A stretch of DNA of 64,000 nucleotides from Coleophoma eucalyptorum (GCA_026120035.1 JALRME010000020.1:310001-374000), one strand, 5' to 3'. Shown: positions 11,966-22,660, counted from the stretch's first letter. Notes: generated from the letters alone by a model not told the origin. Translations and numbers: made by a program.

Positions 11966-14362
11966 ATGTCGCAACCAGTCAAAAATGGTGGATTGTCATC
12001 AGTAGGTCTGAAAAGATCTCGAAACGGCAGGCCAAGGGAAAATATAAGCAGAGCTTCAATCTCAACCCGTGCCACCCCGCAGAGATATCACTACCAATAC
12101 ATGCCTCTGGCGGCAAACTCGATCAGAATCCTTAAAATACACCCAAGAACTAGACAGGGGGCTCTGGGCCAGGGAGAGGCTGAAATCAAGGTTGCTACGA
12201 AATTGTTAGTTTGTGAGATTCAACATGTCTCGTTGGACAACTCAGTCCCTACGAAGCATTGAGCTATGTTTGGGGCGATGCAAAAAATCTTGGTATTTTC
12301 GAAAGACTCAGGGTGGTGAACCCAGCGAAATATGGACTTGCTACAGAAATGAGCGTAGCTCGCAGTCTTGCGCAAGCAATGCGATCCTTGAGATTGGCCA
12401 ACGAGCCCCGATTTCTGTGGATTGATGCTATATGTGTCAACCAAAAGGATGGATTGGAAATATCACGGCAGGTCGGGCTGATGTCTGAAAATTTTCAAGG
12501 GGCTTCTAATATCTGCATTGTAAGCCAAAAGTTTCTCACTGGTCCTTAGTATCCAGTAGTGCACAGTTACCCACGAATGTTAATATCTTTTTAGTGGCTA
12601 AGGCCTAAGGATGAGGATAGCGGGAAGGTCCCAAACCTCATCAAGTCTATCTTGAAATGGGAATCTCCATTTGAGGGAAAGGTTATGAAAGATGCACATA
12701 CTGCAAAGTGGCGAGCGTTTGGATCTCTGATTCGTAGACCGTAAGTCATTGTTGTCTACATCCAATATCCATGTATCTTTTATTGAAATCTACGGATAAT
12801 ATCAACTCCATTAACTGCTGAATGTATGCAGATGGTTAAGTCGCCATTGGTGCGTCCAAGAGATTGCGTTGGCGAAGCAGGCAACTGTTCATTTCGGAAA
12901 ATTTGTGGTTCCATGGCAAGACTTTGCTGACGCTGTTTCAATTTACGAGGAGAATAACGACAACATACTTCGCCTTCTTGTCTGTCATCGGTGCAATGAG
13001 ATTAAGTCTAAGAAGTCTGCGGTCCATATTGAAGCACAAGCTCCTGGCGCTGCGAATCTTGTCGAGATGCTCAACAACCTCTTTCGCAAAACATCAGATG
13101 GTCAAATCGTGTAGCGACTGGGTACGGTGGAAACCCTGATGTCTGTTCTCTCAAACTACAACGTGACACAGCCACGGGATGTGATATATGTAATCCTCAG
13201 CATCGCAAAAGATACTTTCGACAAGAACCCAATTCCAATACTCATGGGCAATGATGACAAGGAGACTCTCATAGTCTATATCAGCTTTATAAGGCATACT
13301 GTAAAGGAGTCGGACTCGCTAGATATCATTTGAGTTCCATAGGCTCCGGTTCTGAAAGACATACTGATGTCGTCGTGGGTTGGCAGGCAAACTGGCAGTG
13401 CTTTCAGCCAAGACAGCCCGAGGTCTATTGTAGACAAATCAAAATACGGCAAGTTCGTTCGTATCAATGCAGATGCTTTGGTTGGTAGAACAGACCACAA
13501 GATATACCATGCAACCGCTGGATCAAGAAGAAAAGAAATCACGTCCACGTTGCTCGAGACTGGACAATATCGGATTCTTGTTGACGGTCGAGTCGTAGCA
13601 AGAATCAAGAAGATTAAGGGCTGCGCTACGGGAGGGGCGATACCTTTTTCCTGGCTAAAAACCGCCATTGAAGCAGAAAAGATAAGGGAAAACTTGAAAC
13701 AATCTTCTTCATCTGGTCCATAGACCGTCAATTTCACTAGTTATCATTCATCCCAGAAGGAGAGTCCACGGGATGAGAATGGTGTGTACAGCACGACCAA
13801 AGCTGGTTCTATTTCTAACATATCTATAGGCAAGAGTCAACTCGAATGTAATGAGGGGTCTACAGCTACAAGCTTGCTGATACCTGAAGGATTCTGGCGC
13901 ACTTTGGTCGCAGACAGAGGTCCCACAGGAGCACCACCCCCGGCATGGTTTACACAAGCTTTCCCAAGAAGCTTTCAAGATGTCGAGAAAGCGAGAAAGG
14001 ACAGACGACGAGGAGCTCGTGGAAAGATTTTTACGACCGAGGAAGTCGAAAATGTCATCTCTGATGACAAAGGTTCTGTCCACCGGAATGCCCTCCGGTT
14101 CCTGAGGCGATTACAAGCTGTCGCTTGGAATCGGAGACTTATGGTCACCTACAAGCACAGCATTGGTCTTGTACCATCGACCGCGAAAGTAGATGATTTG
14201 ATCTGTCTTCTTTGGGGATGTAGCGTCCCTGTTGTTTTGAGACCTCATGAAGGCTATTACACCCTAGCTGGAGAGTGCTATTTCCACGGAGTCATGAACG
14301 GCGATGAGATGACAAAGGACTATTTGACACAGCCTTCGAACAAGCAGTTTGATATTCGATGA
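11966..14362 (+). pseudogene. Heterokaryon-incompatibility (HET) domain gene, decayed
   Basis: HET-domain proteins of filamentous ascomycetes trigger cell death on non-self fusion (family knowledge). The frame opens at MSQPVKNGG and runs through YQYMPLAANSIRIL to about 12249, where one base is missing. Reading then resumes in another frame with the HET signatures LSYVWGD, FLWIDAICVNQ and SRHWCVQEIALAK. Two introns can be placed, 12520-12594 and one between about 12740 and 12831. From 12832 the frame stays constant but is cut by TAG at 13112, TGA at 13331, TAG at 13340 and TAG at 13721. The last part (13784-14362) is a typical HET C-terminus: LICLLWGCSVPVVLRP followed by LAGECYFHGVMNGDEM. All conserved blocks remain in order, so the decay looks recent. 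A sequencing error could explain the frameshift but not the four stops. Function is presumed lost. Confidence 0.88.
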
Positions 14363-14907
14363 TGCGATTGAGGTCTTTTTAGGCCCCAGTCAGATTTTGT
14401 ATTTTCAGTTTCCACATTGGGACGGTTTCTCTCCAAACAGCTACAGGGTTATAACTTTTTCCAGTGTCTAAAAATGTTGGAAAGGATACGAGTGGCTCCT
14501 ACAATAGTGCATCTATGTTTTTCTTCAAATTGCAGCGAAATCTGAAGCGCTTGAAAACTATTCCAGCATACTTGAGGGATGTAGAGCTCGAAAGATTGTT
14601 AGGGTAAGTATTAACATGGTTTCAAACAGCTTTGCTTACATCTGGTATCAAGGATATCCTTTCCGTACATTACTTTTACTTGTGCTTACCACAAGTAGGC
14701 AGGGGATTCTAGTATTCTTTAAGGCAGCTAGCTCTCCAAACATATCAAGGTTTTTCACAAATGAGCATATTTTCTTGAGATACTATACAATTCTCTCAGT
14801 ATCATGTTCTCCCTCGCCTTTTGCTAGCAAGCGTATGTTTTTCTGTATGTAGCGCTATTAAGTCGCAAGCCTATTGCCATGTTAGGATCGTTCAAGCATC
14901 TCCCTTC
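14363..14907. other. Intergenic, convergent 3' ends
   Basis: The 545 bp lie between the HET pseudogene (plus) and the caleosin gene (minus). The sequence is T-rich with no supported gene. It probably holds the 3' UTR of both. Confidence 0.5.
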
Positions 14908-15803
14908 TCAAGACTTCTTTCCCTTCTCTCCCTTCTCGCGTCGGGCCGCAATCTCATAGAACAAACTACCATCGTAGATTCTGCGGATATCCTCCTTCTG
15001 CATCCTTCCATCTGCAGGCCAAAGAAGGATATACGTCGCGAGCCCTTGTTAAAGTCAGATTCACATCACACAACGGCAGTAAATCCAAGATGAACTTACA
15101 CTCAAACATTGCAGCAAACCAACCAATCGGATCCATAATCACACGCTGGCCCTTCATATAGTTCATGATCTCCTGGCCGGAGATACTCTTCTTGTCACCG
15201 GAAGCATACTTGGCGAATATGTCCTCAAATTTCTGAGGGACGTAGCGGCCTTCATTGTCGAACGTGCCAGAATCAGAGCCGTGCTTGTCTTTGTGGATGT
15301 TGTCAATGTAGATGCGGAAGAAAGGGTCGGGCAGGATACCTGACAAGGTCGGGTAGCTGAAGTTGGAGTGGATGATGGCGAGTGCGATCATGGATAGGAA
15401 GAAACCATAGCCCAGGGAGTAGAAACCACGGTAGGTATCCAATGGCCAGATGACACCATCTCCGTCTTTGTCAAAGAAGGCACAGTGTTGTTGGAGCACC
15501 TATGTTTAGTTAACAGTGTCATTCGGTTATGCCGGGTGCTAGATTTACTGTTTGGTGCTTGCGGCGACTGTATGGACCAGGAATAGTTCCATTGGGGGCT
15601 TCCACACTTGCTGCTTGGTTTGCTCTTGCCGTACCTGAAGTGCGTCAGTGATTATGATGGCGAAAGGGTTCCGGTATATACACACCTGGCTGTCTTAATA
15701 TCTCGTTGCCTCGGTCTTGGATGAAAGGAATCCTTGTCTCAGTTACGGGTACTTCTTCAATACCAGTATCGAAGCCATCTACAGTGATTTTTGCAGGAGC
15801 CAT
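14908..15803 (-). CDS. Caleosin / peroxygenase
   Basis: Lipid-body-associated haem protein that carries out hydroperoxide-dependent oxygenation of fatty acids and binds one calcium (family knowledge). Predicted exons 15803-15686, 15634-15549, 15499-15100 and 15044-14908 give 246 residues, all in phase. The single EF-hand is FFDKDGDGVIWPLDTYRGF. Just before it is QQHCAFFD, whose His is one candidate haem ligand; the second is the His in IIHSNFSYPT. The hydrophobic segment LGYGFFLSMIALAII with its nearby proline-containing turn is the lipid-droplet anchor region. The last intron rebuilds the family end FEWLATYILLWPADGR and KEDIRRIYDGSLFYEIA, so the alternative read-through end is wrong. The tail is short and lysine-rich (KGEKGKKS). 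The length fits short fungal caleosins. Confidence 0.93.
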
Positions 15804-16905
15804 AATGAAGTTGATGTACTGTACAAATCAAGTAATATGCGGTTAAAGAGAAGAGGGTATCTTTGTATTTGACGAGGTAGAAGGAAACTAGAGAGGAAGG
15901 AGAGAAAGGAAAATGGAAAGCTCAAGGAGGCAAGATAAACCATACATACTTAGTTAGGTTTCGCATCGAGAGCAGCTTCCGATTTGCCATGCTAGTTAGC
16001 TAACATGGCATTTGTTCATGCGGCGGTTTCTTTCTGCCAATGACGTATTGGACATTACGTCGCGATAAGCATCCGAGAATGGTATCATTGATCATAGGCG
16101 AAGGCAAGTTGGACAGACATGTGACGAAAAGTCCTGAAGGTAAGCATATTTGATTCTTTCGAATCGGACCTCACAGTAAGCCGCAAATTGAAACTAAGGA
16201 AGGGAGATATATTCTGTACTGACAAAACTGAAAACCACAGTCGATGATTTGGGCCAATGTGCAGCGGGTTCAGGGCCAAGGCGGGACGGGCGGGGTATTA
16301 ACTCAACCCAGTCCTAGAGGGGGATTAGAGGTCAGGAGAGCAGCAGGTGTTTGTTAACTAGCAAGTCCTTTCATGAAGCATTGCTAATAGTTGAATCTTA
16401 CTTCTCCGATATCTATTGTCTCAAATGTTTTGTTTCTTCTGAGCTGTTTTAGTGGGGGGATAGCTCGCGTATATCTTTACGGCAACAGATATAACACCTA
16501 TTAATGCTCGCTAGGCACGCTATGAAATTCTTGTATGCTAATGCAGCTTGGTATTAATGCTATCAAGCATTGCAAGAAGAATGTATATACATTGGAGTTA
16601 TCACCTATCAACCAATCCTACCTCTGTAAACTTACTAGAGTTATAAGTATTCGAACCTGAATTAGATCGGCACCTCGCTACCACAACGCAAAGGCTTTCT
16701 TTGGGCCAAGATTAGCAAAAAACAGCCCCAACTGCTCCACTTACCGTAGCTCGCTTCGCTATTAAACAATAGATTTTGTCGACACACCGAAATGGGAAGA
16801 GAAGTGCAAAAGAATCAAATTAAACACCAAGTTTGAGAAGTCCATCCAATACCCCAAATCATAACAGAGAAGAGCAAAAAAAAAAGAAATCCAAAAAGAT
16901 AGTCT
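15804..16905. other. Intergenic region
   Basis: The 1.1 kb upstream of the caleosin gene and downstream of the tRNA gene. The purine-rich stretch at 15870-15930 is probably the caleosin leader or promoter. No gene is supported. Confidence 0.5.
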
Positions 16906-17023
16906 GAACAGAAGGGGATTCGAACCCCTGCTCCTTTCGGAACGAGAATACTCCTCTGTGTTACCACAGAAGCAGAAGGAGAACTTCTTGAGTCACGCGC
17001 CATAACCGCTCGGCCATCTGTCC
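16906..17023 (-). tRNA. tRNA-Leu (CAA) with intron
   Basis: On the minus strand the sequence starts GGACAGA and ends TCTGTTC, a 7-bp acceptor stem with one G-T wobble. It has a leucine-type D arm (GGCCGAGCGGTT). The T arm is an exact 5-bp stem, AGGGG / CCCCT, around TTCGAAT. Counting from base 1, U falls at 33 and CAA at 34-36 (plus positions 16990-16988). A 38-base intron after base 37 (about 16986-16949) gives a mature RNA of about 80 bases with a 13-base variable arm that folds as TCC/GGA. Leucine and intron position both agree with eukaryotic tRNA-Leu(CAA). The anticodon stem CGUGA/UCUCG has one central U-U mismatch, so exact intron borders are tentative. Confidence 0.85.
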
Positions 17024-17634
17024 AAGTCGTAGCACTAGGCTCTTTTTGTGAAGGGTCTTGCTTGTCTGACCTTATTAAGCTTTGTGTCCATGTGAATCCA
17101 AAAGATTGAGGGATTTTGGAGGGACAAATTGCCCGGGTGTGGGAGTGGATGGGTGTGAAGAGACTAGCTACGGGAGATAGAGATTTCTGTGGGTCCTTCA
17201 CTCCCACAATATCTGTCAGCCTTGTTGACGAGGCTGTTGGATCAAACGACGACAGCCGACGACACGAGTTCAAGCCACGTTCCTGTAAGTCAATAATGTT
17301 ACAGCCCCACGCAATCCTTACTTCGTACGACGACTCGAGCTTTCTTAAAATAAACCCCAAGATCCAACTCCCCTTCTCTTTTCCCTGACTGCTGTTGTAT
17401 TTCAAAAATTCTCTGTCAATTGCAGTTCGGCGGCAGATCAGATGTATAGACAAACCCCAATGACGACTTCCTTCCCCTGAACAAGCCGCATTCCTTCAGT
17501 TTCGTCCTTCTGTTTGCGACTCAACTCAAAACCCAATGCTTCCTAGATCACAACTAGACGAAGAACGATACTAATCGAGCAAAAGCCCCCGGCCTTACAT
17601 TCTTGCTTGCACGTTCTCAACATCAAAAATCATC
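17024..17634. other. Intergenic region, promoter of alg5 and of the tRNA gene side
   Basis: The 611 bp lie between the divergent tRNA-Leu and alg5 genes. No gene is supported. The last about 150 bp are C/A-rich and probably form the 5' leader of alg5. Confidence 0.5.
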
Positions 17635-18989
17635 ATGGCTAGCTTCTTGGAAATCCCCATAGAGCTGCTCCGCATGTTCTATTCCGCAGCGCAAGAAATC
17701 CCACTGCCGTTCCTGCTTCTCGGCCTCGCATCGTCAGCCTTCTCATTCTGTGTTTTTGTGAGTCCATATCTACGCGCTCAAGTGCAGAGCGATTAGAGGT
17801 CATGGTCAGCTAATATGCGGCTCGTCTAGGTATATGCATCTCTATATCTCCTCGCGCCGTTACCAAGACCAGCCCTCCCCTCAGAAAAGACATACATCAC
17901 AACAGCCCCAGATGGCTCAACCACTACCGCGCAAAAGCTTCCCTGCTGGCACGATGCATGGCTCACGCAGCGCAGGAAGACCGAGGCCGCTGGGGATTAC
18001 TCAGAAGACACGGGCGCCATCGACGCAGCAGAGGTAGAGATGAGTGTCGTGATCCCCGCCTACAACGAAGAAGAACGGCTAGAAGAGATGTTGCAAGAAG
18101 CCGTTGAATACCTAGATGCAGAGTACGGGCGGCTACCAACATCCGCAAAAGCCAATGGCAATAGCAACGGCAATGGCAATGGAAATCTTACTCAAAGAAA
18201 TGCAGCTAAGCCTAGAGCGCCAGGCATTGGCGGATATGAGATATTGCTCGTTAACGACGGGAGTCGAGACAGAACAGTAGACGTCGCTCTGGCGTTTTCG
18301 AAGAAACATGCACTCCATGATATCATGCGCATCGTGTCGCTGAAGGAGAACCGTGGGAAAGGTGGTGCGGTTACGCATGGATTCAGACATTCGCGAGGAG
18401 TATACACGGTGTTCGCAGATGCCGATGGCGCTTCGAAGTTCGGGGACTTGACGAAATTGGTGGAGGGTTGTAAGCAAGTTGCGGATGAAGCGGGTCGAAG
18501 TGTTGCGGTGGGAAGTCGTGCACATCTGGTGGGTAGTGAAGCAGTTGTGAAGGTATGTCCCAAATATGTCTCTGCAGCAAGCTGGCAGCAAACTAACTAA
18601 CTTTTCTGTAGCGATCCGCACTCCGTAATACACTTATGCACTCCTTCCACTTACTCCTCCGTCTTCTCACTCCACCCAAGACCTCTCAAATCCGAGACAC
18701 GCAATGTGGCTTCAAGCTCTTCTCCCGATCGGCACTACCACACATAATACCCTATATGCACGCCGAAGGCTGGATCTTCGACGTGGAGATGTTGATGCTA
18801 GCCGAGAGCGCACCAGCTGTCAGTTCTTCGGGGTCTATGAATGGTGGTGTTCCCGTTTCCGAGGTCCCCATCGGGTGGAAAGAAGTTGGTGGAAGTAAGT
18901 TGAATGTTATGTGGGACAGCTTGGGCATGGCTTGGGGTTTGGCCCTCTTGAGGGCAAGTTGGATGATTGGGGTTTATAGGAGACGGTGA
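17635..18989 (+). CDS. alg5: Dolichyl-phosphate beta-glucosyltransferase
   Basis: Transfers glucose from UDP-glucose to dolichyl phosphate at the cytosolic face of the ER, supplying Dol-P-Glc for N-glycan precursor synthesis (family knowledge). Exons 17635-17757, 17830-18552 and 18612-18989 give 407 residues, all phase 0. The N-terminus carries a membrane segment (FLLLGLASSAFSFCVF into VYASLYLLAPLP). The GT2 catalytic domain follows, with MSVVIPAYNEEERLEEML, ILLVNDGSRDRTVDVAL and KENRGKGGAVTHGFRHSRG. The metal/nucleotide motif is FADADGASKF, and RDTQCGFKLFSR and EGWIFDVEML come next. An Asn-Gly-rich low-complexity insertion lies at about residues 147-160, between the first two catalytic motifs. 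Length is close to other fungal Alg5 proteins apart from this insertion. Confidence 0.95.
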
Positions 18990-19436
18990 ACAGGCGTTGT
19001 AGTATTAGGTGCGAGCTTGTATATCTATGTCATTTAGCCTTTCAATTGTTATGAAGGCGATTTTCGGTCACGGGAATAAAAAGGCCTGCTTTCGTGTATT
19101 CACATTTCTGAGCATGATCAGGGAACATATGATTAGACATTGTGAAGTGGACGTCGTGCATCATTAAAATTAAGTACATATGTATATGTGTCAAAAAAAG
19201 CTCTATCATCACAAATCAGAAGGGCTTGTACCCATCTTCTTCAACGTCAAAACGCTAGAAATCAGAATGCACGCATGCACGCGCGCTATGATCTTACAAA
19301 CAGTATCCTCGCGGATAGAGATGCCCTACCAAACTGCAGTGCAGATCCCATACAAGGGCTCTCACAATAATTCCCTGTATCAAATATATACATTCATCTC
19401 CTTCTCTCCAAATTTATACAGTATAGGCTGACAATC
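18990..19436. other. Intergenic, convergent 3' ends
   Basis: The 447 bp lie between the convergent alg5 (plus) and squalene epoxidase (minus) genes. The sequence is A/T-rich and probably holds both 3' UTRs. No gene is supported. Confidence 0.5.
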
Positions 19437-20927
19437 TTAACTTCGAACTTCACTCAAGATGAAGGGGAAGATGACTACGCATGCCTTATACAAAATAAGG
19501 ATGGCCTCCCACAGCGCGATGGGCAATTTCCACAAGCCTATCAACCCACCAATCGTCTCTGCGAAGACCAGCCAGATGGCCAACAAAGCAACAGAGAAAA
19601 AGTGGTAGACAAGCACGATAGGCTGTCTGATGATGCCTGCTAATAATCCTGCCGGTCCGTCGATACAATTGCCACCTTTCTTAAAGTACGAGAAACAGCC
19701 TTTCTGTAAGGCTTTGAGCTGTCGGTCATTAGCGGCAAAGAGCGAGTAAAGCGCCATGGCAAGAATGTTGATGATTGATGAAAGCTTTTTGCGCTTCCAG
19801 TGGAATTCTTTCATCGCGTTTTGGACGGCGGCTGTGTCGCTTAGTTTAGGAACACGCTCTGGGGAAAGAAGTTCAGAGAGTAGGACGACGTCGTTAAATA
19901 CTACAGTCATACCGCCACCCGTAAGTGGGTGTCGCATGTTCATGGCATCACCGAGCACGACGGCTCCTTTCTCTATCTGAGTGGTGGGTGGTAGATAGCT
20001 GTTTGGCATACTTCGTGGGATTTTGCCATCTTCTAATGCTTTAGCGAAGCATGGCTGTACTTGTTTCGGTAATGAGGGTAAGACGACGTTCTTGATGTGA
20101 TTGCGTACTCCACCCACAGCAGCTGCAGCTGTAGGGAGATTTTCGGGTATATCAACCAAGGCTCTCGTTTCGTGAGTACCGATCTGGTAAAGCAGGACTG
20201 GTGCCGTATCGCTCAGAACGACAATTCCATGATGTGGTGCCGGCATTGGACAGTCAATCAATTCGAGAGCATAGAATTTACTCTTGACAATCGGAGTGTG
20301 TTTGTGGTATGCCTTGCGGAATTTGGAGGCATAACCATCAGCGATGATTGTGAGCTGTCCAAAGAAGCAATCATGCACCTTTTTGCCTGTGCAAGGATCT
20401 GTAGTCCTTGATTCAACTCCGAGGATTTGAGGATTGAATGTACTCGAAATGGTTGCAACAACCTCGGTCTCGACAATGGTGATATTCGGTTGAGCTGCAC
20501 ATGCTCTCCGTAATTGTGCAATAAATCGCCCATGGTGAAAACACCTCCCTTCTGGTCTCTGGCTCTTCTTCTCGGACCCTGTACAACCTCCTGTGTATAT
20601 TCCCCCGGCATTCTCGGGGTATGGAATTACGACCTCGTTCCCGTGGTAGATCACATCATAACCAATAACAGGTACCGCATCGATCCCTTCCAAACAATCC
20701 GCAAGGCCGAGCTTCTCCAGAGCAGACACACCTCCAGGTTGAAGCAGCTCCCCGATTATACGATCAGGCTCTTTCATCCAGCGCTCTAGAAGCAACACAC
20801 TGCGGCCTTGCTTTGCCATTGCGAAGGCTATCGCACATCCAAAGACCCCTGCTCCAACTACTACCACATCTGCCTCATGATGAAGGCGTCGCCGTTTCTC
20901 GTTATGTTGCTCTATCGTCTCAGTCAT
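19437..20927 (-). CDS. erg1: Squalene epoxidase (squalene monooxygenase)
   Basis: ER flavoprotein that converts squalene to 2,3-oxidosqualene, an oxygen-dependent step of ergosterol synthesis and the target of allylamines (family knowledge). It is a single uninterrupted frame of 496 residues. The Rossmann FAD motif VVVVGAGVFGCAIAFAMAK is at about residues 21-39. It is followed by LLLERWMKEPDRIIGELLQPGG, the family RIxGExLQPGG block, given here as two overlapping recognised parts. The second FAD motif GDAMNMRHPLTGGGM is at about 325-340. Two or three hydrophobic segments fill the last about 80 residues and would anchor the enzyme in the ER. The ATG lies in a good context and the start agrees with the short fungal N-terminus. 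It is divergently transcribed from erg25. Confidence 0.96.
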   Translation of the reverse strand: MTETIEQHNEKRRRLHHEADVVVVGAGVFGCAIAFAMAKQGRSVLLLERWMKEPDRIIGELLQPGGVSALEKLGLADCLEGIDAVPVIGYDVIYHGNEVVIPYPENAGGIYTGGCTGSEKKSQRPEGRCFHHGRFIAQLRRACAAQPNITIVETEVVATISSTFNPQILGVESRTTDPCTGKKVHDCFFGQLTIIADGYASKFRKAYHKHTPIVKSKFYALELIDCPMPAPHHGIVVLSDTAPVLLYQIGTHETRALVDIPENLPTAAAAVGGVRNHIKNVVLPSLPKQVQPCFAKALEDGKIPRSMPNSYLPPTTQIEKGAVVLGDAMNMRHPLTGGGMTVVFNDVVLLSELLSPERVPKLSDTAAVQNAMKEFHWKRKKLSSIINILAMALYSLFAANDRQLKALQKGCFSYFKKGGNCIDGPAGLLAGIIRQPIVLVYHFFSVALLAIWLVFAETIGGLIGLWKLPIALWEAILILYKACVVIFPFILSEVRS

Positions 20928-21638
20928 GATTGTGCGTGAAGCAGTTGAGCTTCAAACCAGGAATTCGGCAGAAAAGAGGCGCAAATGTTGAATTGGCTTT
21001 GCGGTACCAGTGAAAGCTCGCAGAAAAAAAATGGCAGGACGCGACCAGACGCGCTAGGTGAGGATATAACAACAGAGTCAAGAAAGCCAAAGTAAGCTGA
21101 TATGCATGGCGTGAGAGGCAACGGTGACAGGCAAAATGAGGTCGGATGGTTGACTGCGATGCCTGGATGTACGGTTGAGAAAACAGTTAGTGAGATTAGA
21201 GAGGCGATAGCCGGTCGTACGACTTGGATCCAGCATCGGGCGAGCACACGTGAAAGTGGTCCAGTCAGGAGACTTTTGACATGATTGGTGTTCTTGTGTT
21301 GCTCAACGTGGGCTGTCGGGGTTAGGATACATAAAATTACACAACTGCTGCATAAGAGCTCGTTAATAATGCACCGCCCCACGATCCCATCATGCACTCC
21401 CCTATTATGTAATCCCTGATCAGATCCCGTTGCGAAATTCCCTTTTCCCCTGAGTGAGTCGAAGTGGTCCCATTGGGTGGGAAGAGCAACAATCAATCAA
21501 CGGCTTGTCGAATACCCGACTCCCAGAAATCGAGCCACAACCCTGGGCGCGCCAAATAAATACCTCCAATCTGCACATCCTCAACGCCTTTTCCGCCATC
21601 ACCACCTCACCTTCCTTTGACCGGTTTCTGTCGCCGTC
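20928..21638. promoter_or_regulatory. Shared divergent promoter of erg1 and erg25
   Basis: 711 bp separate the start codons of two ergosterol genes reading away from each other. Visible motifs are an E-box CACGTGA at 21247-21253 and the palindrome TCGTACGA at about 21216-21223, which holds two TCGTA cores resembling yeast Upc2 sites. The segment ATCACCACCTCACC at 21598-21611 resembles, but does not match exactly, SREBP-type sterol elements. Co-regulation is inferred from the arrangement; motif matches this short can occur by chance. Confidence 0.55.
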
Positions 21639-22660
21639 ATGTCGAACGTCACCTCCCTTGCAACGCCCGAGACTTTCTTGGGCATTTATGAAGAGCTTTC
21701 CAAGTATAATGTGCATCTCAACATCTTCGAGCGCCTGTGGGCCGTAAGTACCTCCTGGTCCACCGCTACAACACCTTTACTGATAAAACCTAGAGCTGGT
21801 ATGCCTACATGCAGAACGATGTCCTTGCAACTGGTATTATGAGCTTCGTGATGCACGAGGTCGTGTACTTTGGACGCAGTCTTCCATGGATTATCATTGA
21901 CCGAATTCCATTTTTCCGCCGATACAAGATTCAAGGGGTACGTCCCTTTGTGCGATCCTGACTAAATACCCAGCTGATAAGCTTCTAGACAAAGATCCCA
22001 ACCATGGCCGAGCAATGGGAATGTACGAAGCTCGTTCTTCTTAGTCACTTCACCGTCGAACTTCCTCAAATTTGGCTCTTTCACCCAATGGCAAAATTCT
22101 TCGGAATGGACACTGGTGTTCCTTTCCCACCTATTGCCAAGATGGCCATGCACATTGCGGTCTTCTTCGTCTTGGAGGATACATGGCATTACTGGGTCCA
22201 CCGCCTGATGCATTGGGGACCATTGTACAAGAACATTCACAAGATTCATCACCAATATTCTGCGCCATTCGGTCTTGCCGCCGAGTATGCTTCTCCAATT
22301 GAAGTTATGGTTCTTGGAGCTGGAACTGTTCTCATGCCTATTGCCTGGACCATTATAACTGGAGATCTCCACATTCTTACCATGTACCTTTGGATCACCC
22401 TCCGTCTCTTCCAAGCTATCGACTCTCACAGCGGTTACGAGTTCCCATGGAGCTTGCACCATTTCCTTCCATTCTGGGCTGGTGCCGAACATCACGATGT
22501 TCACCACGAACGTTTCATTGGAAACTACGCTAGCAGCTTTAGATGGTGGGATTATGTCATGGATACCGAGTCCGGTCCAGAGGCTGCCAAGGCTAGACGC
22601 GAGCGCAAGGCCCTTAAGACTCAGAAGGCCGCCCAGAAAGCTGCTAAGAAGACTGCATAG
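21639..22660 (+). CDS. erg25: C-4 methylsterol oxidase
   Basis: Non-haem di-iron ER enzyme that oxidises the C-4 methyl groups of 4,4-dimethylzymosterol in ergosterol synthesis, again using oxygen (family knowledge). Exons 21639-21743, 21794-21937 and 21989-22660 give 306 residues, all phase 0. The three histidine clusters of the fatty-acid-hydroxylase superfamily are intact: HRLMH, HKIHH and HHDVHH, with the supporting [11 protein letters not shown] and SLHHFLPFW. Hydrophobic segments are [28 protein letters not shown] and [16 protein letters not shown]. The C-terminus is lysine-rich with an AKKTA end, consistent with an ER-retention-like dilysine-type tail (inference). It is paired head to head with squalene epoxidase. 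Confidence 0.96.

Noticed and set aside
16620..16680. TTCGAACCTGA resembling the T arm of another tRNA
   Set aside because: The flanking bases do not form a T stem, acceptor stem or D arm.
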